This document shows, in pieces, positions 45,465-54,811 of a stretch of DNA of 64,000 nucleotides. The translations under genes were made by a program, and so were the position numbers. Positions within the stretch are counted from its first letter, which is position 1, and every line of letters starts with the position of its first letter. This stretch comes from Ziziphus jujuba (Eukaryota > Streptophyta > Magnoliopsida > Rosales > Rhamnaceae), in the NCBI RefSeq assembly GCF_031755915.1, contig NC_083379.1, forward strand, positions 19,602,001 through 19,666,000, read 5' to 3'. Under the pieces are notes generated by a model. That model had not been told where the DNA came from and did no database searches. It was given only the letters and a program-made list of their open reading frames with translations.

Positions 45465-46755
45465 ACTAGTTTCATTTCTTTACCAAGACCATACCCACTT
45501 CTTATTCTTCTTCTTCCCCCCAATATTTCTTCTTCTTCTTCTTCTTCGCCTTCTTCTTCTTCCCATATATTGGAAACTTGTTTCATTTCTATACCAAGAC
45601 CACACCCACTTCTTCTTCTTCTTCTTCTTCTTTTTCTTGTTTCATTTCCTTGCCACACCTACCCATACATTGAAAACTTGTTTCATTTCTTCTTCTTCTT
45701 CTTCTCTTGTTTCATTTCTTTGCCACACCCACCCATATATTGGAAACTTATTTCATTTTTTTTCTTTTTCTGATTCTTCTTCTTCTTCTTCTTCTTCTTC
45801 TTCCCATATATTGGAAACATGTTTCATTTCTTTGCCAAGACCTCACCCACCCATATATTGGAAACTTGTCTCATTTCTTTATTTTATTTTATTTTTTTTC
45901 CCAAAATCATCCCGTGACCTCAAGCAAACACTCTTTTCTCTTATTTTTGTTTGATTTGAGAAATTTGTTTCTATCTCACTCTTGTAACAGCCAAGAGGTA
46001 CTTAGTGCTCAAGAAAGATTCTTTTTTCTTTTTCTTTTTTCTTTTTTTTTTTAACATATTTGCTTGGATTTTTGTCAAAATATTTTGAATAGCTTAGTTT
46101 CTAACATTTTGATTGTGTTGCATGTGGAATCTATTGAAGTTTTTAACATGAAACTCTTGTTTGTTGGTAAACTTGGGAAACCGAGAGATGCTTAAGGTTC
46201 AAACATGTTTCGATCTTGTTTTTCTTTCAATTTTCACTCAGATTTAAAGTTTATACTTTGGTATTTGTTGTTGAAGTGTAGATCTTGCATTACATGTGTT
46301 GATTTAATAGTTTTTCAAACAAAAATCAACTCAAAGTTTTAATCTTCTTCAAAACTGAGAACTTCTATGCTTGTTTCTTTAAATATTGTTTGATTTGTTT
46401 TGAAATTTTAAGTTGGAATTGTTCTATATTTTAAGTATGTTTCTAGCTTTAATCTTTGGTTGCATGTTGAGATTTATGAAATTTTCAAAGGAAAAATTGT
46501 TGGTTCTTGGTAAGTTTTAAAACCGTGATTATTGCTTGGAAATTTTTCATGTTTTTCTTTAAGTTTCTTTAGAATCTAAACTCTAAATTTTTGTATGTTG
46601 TGGGTAAATGTATTTAATGGGTAGATCTTGTCTTGCATGTCGTTTTTATGGAGTTTAAAAGGTGAAACTTGTTTATTCTTTTTTTCACTTTCAAAATTAG
46701 ATTAGGATCTTTCATTCATAATGATTTTCTTTTTGGTTTTGCTTAAACTTTCTCA
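44712..46755. other. Unclassified DNA with TATA-like site and CTT-rich minisatellite
   Basis: No coding domain. A TATATAAAC at about 45314, followed by CCCAAAACTGGAGACACC and a long pyrimidine-rich stretch, resembles an LTR promoter or 5' leader, but I find no LTR partner in the window. The right end abuts the copia gag remnant at 46756, so this block may be another insertion into that copia. No duplication pair could be identified. Confidence 0.35.
45430..45890. repeat. CTT microsatellite interleaved with ~45-bp minisatellite
   Basis: (CTT)n tracts alternate with about five to six copies of a unit. The unit holds CCCATA(T/C)ATTG(G/A)AAAC, TTGTTTCATTTC, TTTGCCA(A/C)(G/A)AC and CCACACCCA. Copies lie near 45567, 45660, 45720, 45805 and 45850. 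Open frames on both strands are repeat translations (Ser/Phe or Glu/Lys/Arg-rich). Confidence 0.85.
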
Positions 46756-46800
46756 GGAGAATCCAATGCTTGGATTGCAGCACTCAACTCCTTATAACCA
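46756..46800 (-). pseudogene. Copia gag remnant, left side of chromovirus insertion
   Basis: Minus-strand translation gives YKELSAAIQALDSPE. This is the block that follows the PEY/PGL-type end of a UBN2-class copia gag and continues the frame at 52243-52836. The chromovirus 46801-52242 separates the two. AACCA (46796-46800) is the left target-site copy. Confidence 0.65.
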
Positions 46801-47131
46801 TGATACAAATTAAGGGAAATTTGCACTCTTCGAGTTAGTGCCCAACTCCTCTCTAAAGGATTTTCTTCATTCAACAACATCTTTACAGAATGCTTCCTTA
46901 GACTTTATAGTTCCACCTTACACAATTTTTCAAATATTCAAAATTACAAATAATAGAAAAATAACATAAATCAAATCACACGTTTCCTAGCATTCCGAAG
47001 CGTGCCTGCCTCTCTTAATTTCATCTTTAGCCTTGACTTGGGTCTCTTCCCCTTGGGCCTCAATTCTAGCCCACTTACCCATCTGTTCCTAGACCTGGTT
47101 GCTGTCCAAAATTACTGCAGCATTACTAACA
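46801..47131 (-). repeat. 3' LTR of second chromovirus (331 bp)
   Basis: On the minus strand it begins TGTTAGTAATGCTG at 47131 and ends TTTGTATCA at 46801. It is colinear with 51762-52242 but lacks two internal segments, corresponding to roughly 51935-52015 and 52058-52125 of the other copy. The GGAGGGGGAAG purine tract precedes it. Confidence 0.92.
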
Positions 47132-50100
47132 CTTCCCCCTCCCTCAAAAACGACCTTGTTCTCAAGGTCGGGCACCTTGTACAGCTGACTGAAGGTATGG
47201 AGATCCTCCCAAGTGGCATCTTCAAGTGAGCTATGAGACCATTGCACCAGAACCTGTTTCTGAGGTTTATTTTGCACCTGTACTATTCGGCCAGCCAAGA
47301 CAGCAATGGGAGTGAGCATTGGTTTGTTAGCATGACTTACTTCTAGTAGAGGATAGAATTGAACAGGAATATCTCGTTTGAAGGGCTTCAGCAAAGAGAC
47401 ATTAGAAGTTGGATGTATCTTACTGTCTGCAGGCAACGCCAAGGTGTAAGCCACAGGTCCCACTTGTGCCACGATGGAAAAGGGTCCGAAATATCGACGA
47501 CAAAGCTTAGAATTGAGACGGCTTGCTACCGTTGACTAACAGTATGGCTGAAGCTTCACTAAAACCCAATCCCCAACCTGAAATTAGAGGTCTCGACTTT
47601 TCCTGTTAGAAAGTTGTTGCATTCGATTCCGGGCTTACTCCAAGTTCTGTTTTAATTGCTTTAGAATGGAGTCTCGGTTTAGCAAATCTGCCTCTACAGC
47701 TTGTATTGAAGTGGCACCTCTAACATAGGTGGGAATAGTGGGAGGAAGTCTACCATAAACAGCTTGGAAGGGAGTCATGTCGATGGCCGAATGGTGACTG
47801 GTGTTATAATGATATTCAGTCCAACCAAGAAATTAACTCCACTGCCTAGGATTGTCTGCTGTGAAAGCTCTTAGGTACTGCTCTAAACACCGATTTGTCA
47901 CTTCTGTTTGACCATCGGTTTGAGGATGGTATGATGAACTCATTTTCAATTTGGTTCCCATTAGTTCAAACAGTTTCTTCTAAAATTGGCTTATGAAAAT
48001 AGGATCTCAATCTGAAACCAATGTACATGGCACACCATGTAGCCTTATTACCATATGAGTAAAGAGTGCAGCTACCTTAGAAGCTGTGTAATGCACCGAT
48101 AGAGCAACGAAGTGGGCATATTTCGTGAGTCGATCTATGACCACGAGTATGGTAGAGTTTCCTCGTGAATTTGGCAACCCGACTATGAAATCCAAGGCGA
48201 GATCTTCCCATACTCACCCTGGCATCTCTAGGGGCTGTAGTAGACCCGTAGGGGCTATGGTGGAATACTTAATGGTTTGACAGGTAAGGCATTTTCCGAC
48301 AAAGTCTTTCACATCCTTCCGCATCCCCTCCCAAATAGGTCTTTTCTACTCCAGCGTGACCTCCTATAGGAGTTTCATGAAATTCTTACAGTGAAAGAGG
48401 CTTCAAGTGTGAGTCTTTGCTAATCATTAGCGGATTCTGGTACAACAAGAGGTCGTCCCGTATACTGTAGTTTGAATCAACCAAGGTGCCATCAAGGAGT
48501 CGTTGCTGTAACTCACGGAATTCTGGACATGTCTCATTCTCTTTTTGCAAAGCATCTAAGAAATCATACCTCCCAGCGGAAATGGCTGCAAGGAGTGCAG
48601 GACCTGAATTTTCATGACAGCGGGACAATGCATCTATTGCGAAATTCGCGGTGCTAGTCTTATATTCAATTAAGAAGTGGTACCCCGACAATTTCTGAAG
48701 GTAGTGTTGCTGTTTCGGAGTCTGGATAACTTGTGTGAGGAGTTCCCGTAAGCTTTGATGATCCGTACGAATAACAAAGTGTTGTCCTAACAGGTATTGT
48801 CACCATTTCTTAACCGCTTCAACCACAGCGCGTAACTCGCGCAGATAGGAGGAAGAGCCCATTAAACGCGGTCCCAGCTTCTTGCTGAAGAAAGCCAAAA
48901 GGTGGCCATCTTGCATTAGAACCCTTCCTATTCCCACATTTGATGCATCTATTTATACTACAAACGTTTTTGTAAAATCAAGAAGCCTTAAAACAAGAGT
49001 TTTAACCATAACCTTTTTTAGGCGCACAAATGCTTCGATAGCTGTGGCTATCCAACTGAAGTTATCCTTTTTGAGTAGTTCGGTGAGTGGAGCTGCGATG
49101 GTCGCATAATGTGCAACAAAGCGGCGATAATACCTTGTGAAGCCTAGGAATCCACGTAACTGCTTGAGTTTCTGCGGTTGAGGCCAGCTGGTCATTACTT
49201 CTATTTTTGCGGGATCTACTCGGACACCTTCACGTGAGACTAGATATCCCAGATATTCAATCGTGCTCTGAAAGAATTGGCATTTACTGCCCTTGGCCAA
49301 AAAGTGGTTCTCCAAGAGACACTGCAGCACCAACTTCAAATGGTGAACATGATCTGTCTGGCTTTTGCTGTAAATAAGTATGTCATCAAAGAAAACGATG
49401 ACGAACTGACAAAGGAAAGGCTTGAAAATCTGGTTCATGGCAGCTTGAAAGGTGGATGGGGCATTAGACAAACCGAAAGGCATCACTACAAATTCATAGT
49501 GACCCTCATGGGTTCTAAAGGCGGTCTTATGCACGTCCCGACGATCCATTCTCATTTGATGATATTTGGATCTGAGATCAAGTTTAGAAAATACTGCTGC
49601 CCCTCCCAATTCATCCAAAAGTTCATCGATGGTTGGAATCAGAAATCGATCTCTGATTGTAATCCCATTAAGGGCCTTCTAGTCCATGCAAAACCGCTAA
49701 GAGCCATCTTTTTTTTTTTCATCAGCAACACCGGAGAGGAGTAAGGACTGTTACTGTGTCTGATAAACCCACATTCAAGCATCGCTTTGACCAAAGTTTC
49801 CATGATGTCTTTTTGAAAATGAGGATAATAATACGATCGAACATTTATTGGAATGGAACTTGGTTACACATGAATTTGGTGGTCAATGTTGCGGGCCGGA
49901 GGTAAGTGCTTTGGTTCATCAAAAACCTTCCGAAATTGCTGTAAAATGCCCTTTCCCGCATCTGGTAAGGCTACTTCTAACAAAGCAATCTCGTCAGTCC
50001 CTGATTGTGCTCTGCTACTACTGAATCCGAAATGGTGGACAATCGATCGACTCCTCTCACATCACCTTCTAAAAGCATTGTGCTGAATTAAGCAAAAGTA

Positions 50101-50460
50101 ACTTGATGGGGTGTGAAGTGATAATCACTAGCCAACTTCACCTATTGGCCTTTCCAGTTGAACTCCATAGTCAGTGCATTGTGACCATGTAAACATGGTC
50201 CTAATGTGCGCAACCATTGCATTCCTAGCACCACATCCAAACCCCATATCAGCAATACAAATAAATCTACCTCAAAATGGTGACTCTGCATCTCCAGCTG
50301 CGCCCCTAAACATTGTTTGTCACAAACCATATGCTAACCATTTCCCATGTATACCTTAAACCTTTGAGTCTCCTCCCACTTCAGGCCTAGTTTTTCAGCT
50401 AAGGCTTCTTGAATGAAAGTATTATTACTGCCCATATCTATGGTGACTTCCAGAGTTTCG
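47132..50460 (-). pseudogene. Second chromovirus pol with chromodomain
   Basis: Minus-strand order: protease near 50455-50400 (TIDMGSNNTFIQ, Met where Ser is usual). Reverse transcriptase is about 49750-48953, with FSKLDLRSKYHQMR, VVMPFGLSNAPSTF and an intact FFDDILIYS. RNase H is about 48950-48600 (SGYHFLIEYKT). Integrase follows, with DFIVGLPNSRGNS and VIDRLTKYAHF near 48195-48100. The C-terminus carries a chromodomain at about 47340-47150 (VLVQWSHSSLEDATWEDL). At least six frame breaks or stops, so inactive, though better preserved than the first chromovirus. Confidence 0.9.
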
Positions 50461-51737
50461 GTAGCATGCTTAGTTAGTAGGCGAAAAATATGGGGGTTTA
50501 CAGAGTTTGAAAGGGTGTTAAGACTTACCTCAAGTTCATCCTCCTCTGTGTCAGCTTCGTTGGCTAGTGCGATTACCTCTGGACCAACAGGATCATCATC
50601 TTCCACATACATGAACATTACTCTGTTTTTGCGTTTGTGGTTGTTGTGGTACTTTTTATCGCAGGTAAAACATAGGCCCTTCTCCCTCTTTTCCTGAATT
50701 TCTGCCAATGTCAAACGTTTAATTGGCAATTTGGAGTTTCCGAGTTGAGAAAAGCCAGCATGATAGGTAAAAGATGCATCTCAAGGCTCCGATAATGCCG
50801 GTTGGGTTCCAATGGTTGGACCAATCAAGAATTTGGAGTTCCCAAGCTGAAAAGAACCAGATCAATAAGTAATAGATGTATCCCTAGGCTCATGTAATGC
50901 TGGTTGGTATCCAAAGGATGAATCAACCCTTGTACCACGTGGAGATGACTCTAAGGTGCAATAGTCTTCCTGCCGGTGACACCCAAATAGATCCTCATTC
51001 CTATCCTCAAACAATTGTGCCTTCGCCATAGCATCGGCCAAATCATGTGGACGAACTAGCAAAATCTCCCTACGAATATCAGATTTCAAACCCCAGACAA
51101 AAAAATTGAGGAACATAGACTCGGCTACACCTGTAATTCGAGTCATGAGTCCTTCAAATTCTGCATGTTACTGAGAAACCTTGCCGTGTTGGACTAATTT
51201 AAAGAGGCGACCCAACGGATCATCATATATGGAAGCACCAAACTGCTTACGCAACTCGTGAAGGAACAAATCCCATGTTGGTAGAGCTCCTCCTTTCTCC
51301 ATCCACTGGTACCACATTGATAGTTCCCCATCCAAATGATAAGCCACCCTTGCCAGTCTCATTGCCGGTTCCACATGATGTAGGAAGAAAATTTTTTCGA
51401 TCTTATAGATCCAGTTCTCTTTATTGATGCCATCAAACCATGGTATATCCACCTTCAAAGTCTTAAGCAACCAATTGATGTCTTCCGGAAGAAGATCGAT
51501 TGTGTGTCGAGGATTCCCAATCTGGATAGTGCCAGCCCCAGGATTGGGTGAGCCGGATGTGAACTCTGGTGAAAAGCCCCTGTCTCGTCGCATCTGTGAC
51601 AGTTGATTAAGTCGCTGATCGGTGGCCGTCATATGTTGCTCTAGTAAGGAAGAAAATTTGGCGAGCTGTTCTTCAGCATGTTGTTTGAAGCTTGCCTTTA
51701 TGGTCTTCATGATTTCTACAATGTCTTCGTTCCTCAT
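50340..51737 (-). pseudogene. Second chromovirus gag
   Basis: ATG at 51737 (MRNEDIVEIMKTIKASF). Coiled-coil-like and capsid blocks follow (VDIPWFDGINKENWIYKIEK, RVAYHLDGELSMWYQWM, LRKQFGASIYDDP). A TAA near 51168 breaks the frame. The rest follows (FFVWGLKSDIRREIL, DLADAMAKAQLFEDRN), and then a knuckle remnant near 50690-50630 (GLCFTCDKKYHNNH) that has lost its last Cys. Only 24 bases separate the LTR from this ATG. Confidence 0.85.
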
Positions 51738-51761
51738 GGCGCCTCTCAATGAAAGCACAGT

Positions 51762-52242
51762 TGATACAAATTAATGGAAATTTGCACTCTTCGAGTCAGT
51801 GCCCAACTCCTCTTTAAAGGATTTTCTTCATTCAACAACATCTTTACAGAATGCTGCCTCAGACTTTATAGTTCCACCTCACACAATTTTTCAAATATTC
51901 AAAATTACAAATAATAGCAAAATAACAGAAACCAGATAACAGAAACGGTTATGAGCCAAGGCTTCCCGCAAATCTCAACTCTGCCTTGGCATAACAAAAT
52001 CGTTGAGCCAGCGAGGTTTCACACATTTCCTAGCATTCCGAAGCGTGCTTGCCTCTCCTGATAGCTTCTTCCCATTTTCAACAGCTGCCTCTTTGATACC
52101 AGCTTCAAAATGACCCCCTATTCCCTTAATTTCATCTTTAGCCTTGACTTGGGTCTCTTCCCCTTAGGCCTCAATTCTAGCCCACTTACCCATCTGTTCC
52201 TGGACTTGGTTGCAATCCAAAATTACTACAGCATTACTAACA
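51762..52242 (-). repeat. 5' LTR of second chromovirus (481 bp)
   Basis: Edges as in the 3' copy: TGTTAGTAATGCTG at 52242 and TTTGTATCA at 51762 on the minus strand. It is followed at 52243 by the AACCA target-site copy. No TGG-starting primer site is visible after its inner edge. Confidence 0.92.
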
Positions 52243-52836
52243 AACCAGGTCTAATTCCATTGAGTACATGGACCATAAGTTCATCATCGGATAAGGGGTA
52301 TCCAACAAGAAGGCCATCTGATATCCTTTTTATATTCTGAATATCACCATCAACAGACAAGTTATTCTTCCGCGTCTGCATCAAACTATTATGAAGACAC
52401 ATCATGCGAGTTTCGTAATCAATTTGCATATGTTCTTTCCAATTTGATTCAGCATTCATGAGATATAGCTGCAGACGTGACAAGGGAAGAGAGAGTTGGT
52501 ACAATATATTCAGTAATGGCTGTCAGAGCGAAGCTATCTTGACGCTTCCAAAATTTGCAATCTGGATTTGTGACAAAACTTATTTATCCAGATGGTGTAA
52601 TAGTCTCTGGTGGACAAGGATAACTACCATCAATATAACCCACTGAATCATGCCCGAAGAGAATGTTGCAGAACTGAGCCCTCCAAGCAGCATAATTGGC
52701 CTTTTGCAAGCTTGAATGGCATTTGATTGGCATTAATTACCATGAGGATTGAAGTTTGAGTGGTAAGTGTGTTGCATGGGGTGGTGATAAAGGTGCGATC
52801 TGCACATTGGGTGGATGTCATGGTTTCTTTAGCCAT
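52243..52836 (-). pseudogene. Copia gag (UBN2-class), N-terminal part
   Basis: ATG at 52836 on the minus strand (MAKETMTSTQ). Then, across frame shifts, come NYAAWRAQFCNILFGHD, GYIDGSYPCPP, FWKRQDSFALTAI, YETRMMCLHNSLMQTRKNN, DGDIQNIKRISDGL and YPLSDDELMVHVLNGI. Order and motifs fit the copia gag polyprotein of the UBN2 class. It is cut at 52243 by the chromovirus, and a short continuation lies at 46756-46800. Stops, for example at about 52576, make it inactive. No copia pol follows in the window. Confidence 0.82.
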
Positions 52837-52899
52837 ACCTAACGTGTGATAGCCACGAATGAAAGAGAATAAATAGAAAGTTTTAGATGAGAAAGAAAA

Positions 52900-52966
52900 A
52901 AAAAATGCTAGGGTTAGGGTTTCCAAAAAGAAAAAAAAAATGCTAGGGTTAGGGTTTCCAAAACTT
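52900..52966. repeat. Tandem duplication with telomere-like motif
   Basis: Two ~34-bp copies of an A-run followed by TGCTAGGGTTAGGGTTTCC lie head to tail. The GGGTTAGGGTTT core resembles, but is not a run of, the plant telomere repeat. It lies between the copia gag and its LTR. Confidence 0.75.
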
Positions 52967-52994
52967 TCTTAAAGCAAGTGGGGTTGTGATACCA

Positions 52995-53168
52995 TGTAAA
53001 AGAGAACAGAACGAAAGAAATTGAGCACACTTATTGATATTGTTAAGAGTATATATACATGTTACATGAGACAATAAGGGACCTTATTACCCTACGAGAA
53101 TCCTGAAGGCAGAAATAAATTACATACATAACAACATCTATGTCAATATATAAATTTGGTATCTGTCA
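52995..53168 (-). repeat. Copia 5' LTR (174 bp) and primer site
   Basis: On the minus strand it begins TGACAGATACC at 53168 and ends CTCTTTTACA at 52995, directly followed by TGGTATCACAACCC (52981-52994), a primer-site variant found in copia elements. It contains a GTATATATAC TATA-like site near 53050. Position and size fit the 5' LTR of the copia whose gag starts at 52836. The other LTR is not found. Confidence 0.78.
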
Positions 53169-54811
53169 AGGAACGTTTTCTTTCAGATGTGTCAATTATA
53201 ATAGGTGAAACAAATGGAGGACACATGAAAAGAAATATAAAATCCCAGTCTAAAAGATCATAAATATAAAGTCGATTAAGCACGTAAACATTATTTTGAG
53301 TCCAAATTCTTTTGGATCATATTTTTTTAAAAAAATTGTTTTCGATCATACTAAACCATCACATTTTTATAATCTTCTAATTAACATGGTGAGCAACGGG
53401 AGAAAAGAAAAATTATATGTTAAAATATGACTTTTATATTATAAAATTGATAATTTCTTTTACTTTAACATCAATGGAATAACATATAAAACAAACTATG
53501 AGCCAAATGATTCAATTGATATTTAAGTGTCAAATTCTATATCAATGCCTATGAGCCAAATGATTCAATTGATATTAAGTAACAAATTCTATGTCAATGC
53601 CTTCACAATCATGCTTTATATAATCTTCATCTTCAGGAATCAAATGAAGTCCTAATACATCTAATAAGGTGGATGGACATCGAAAGTCTCTTGTAAAAAT
53701 CTCTTGGAGATGCCTTAAATAAAATGAACCAACTAGGCATGTAAAATCTTGTCTTTCCTAGAATAAAAACTTGTTTTATTTATGATGCCAAAATAAAAGG
53801 ATGTTTTTAAGTTGGTGTCACTGTTGATGGAGGCTAACCAGTATAAACCCATCCTCAATTTTGATTTCGTTTTCTATATTTACCCAATTACAATAACTTT
53901 TTTATTTGGATTCCGTTATGAAAGTCTACTCAATTACAAGAATTTTTTTTTTTTTTTTTCAAGTGATATATAATGCATGTGGGAAAACATTTTATTAGAA
54001 GAATATTTTTCTGAATACAATCTTTTAAGTTGCATTTTGTTTCATCATTTTCTTATTCCATCTCCGTACCCATACCGAACACAAATTCCATATATACCTC
54101 ATTCAAAATAAATTATATAAAACATCCAAACACTAATTAAAGAGGTACAACTTTATTTTCAGAAAAGGCAAAGTTATCTCTTAAACTACCTCGTGTCATA
54201 TATCCTCTACAGCCAGGCGTCAGGCGAAGATTTTTATAGATTGCTCGCCCCAAGAAGTTATTGAAATCAAGCATGTACCAAAAAGCCTTAAGTATCAGCA
54301 TCTCCCAGAAGACTCCAGAAGACTATTGAAAGATGAGTGAAACATCATAGCATATAGCATACAAATTATTATGCAACAAATTGTTTCAAATATACAAAAG
54401 TCGTATGCAGTCACCAAAATATAACACTGCAAAGTGACCAATATTTCATTAAACAACAGTAAATATTCTTTTCCTGCTTAAACACAATGCAACCGTACAA
54501 AAGGTAACCGAAAATGAAAGAATAATGTCACCATTTTATTTCTGTCTGTCACTATTAATGTTTTTGCTTGTGAAAGTGTGACCGGTGGGAATAAATAGTA
54601 AATGCCTGAAGGAAAGGAAAAACAAGATTAATACAGAAGGATTTACCTTCAAAAATAACATATGAAATAGCAGCATTTTTCAAGAGCAGACAAAAAAGAA
54701 ATGGCAAAAAAATTAACGCCTAAGATACTCTGTGTCATTTCTTAGGACTGGTATATTCTTGGCTTTAGTAGTGTCAAAATTGTTTAAAGAGTATTAACAG
54801 AGGAGTTCTTC
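53169..54811. other. Intergenic DNA and ABC1K 3' flank
   Basis: No coding region seen. Part of the right end should be the 3' UTR of the minus-strand ABC1K gene. A tandem duplication at 53497-53602 is listed separately, and a T-run lies at 53941-53959. Confidence 0.5.
53497..53602. repeat. 53-bp tandem duplication
   Basis: Units 53497-53549 and 53550-53602 both begin TATGAGCCAAATGATTCAAT and share ATTCTAT(A/G)TCAATGCC. They differ by a few substitutions and small indels. Confidence 0.85.

Larger units (their letters stand above)
46801..52242 (-). mobile_element. Second Ty3/gypsy chromovirus, complete but decayed
   Basis: A minus-strand element of 5442 bp. The 5' LTR is 51762-52242, gag about 51737-50340, pol about 50460-47150 ending in a chromodomain, polypurine tract 47132-47142 and 3' LTR 46801-47131. 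AACCA on both sides (46796-46800 and 52243-52247) is an exact duplication. It inserted into a minus-strand copia gag. Its parts differ clearly in sequence from the first chromovirus at 17168-30341, so it is another family. Confidence 0.92.

Noticed and set aside
45395..46054. Ser/Phe-rich and Glu/Arg/Lys-rich open frames
   Set aside because: They are translations of CTT/GAA repeats and minisatellite units, not genes.
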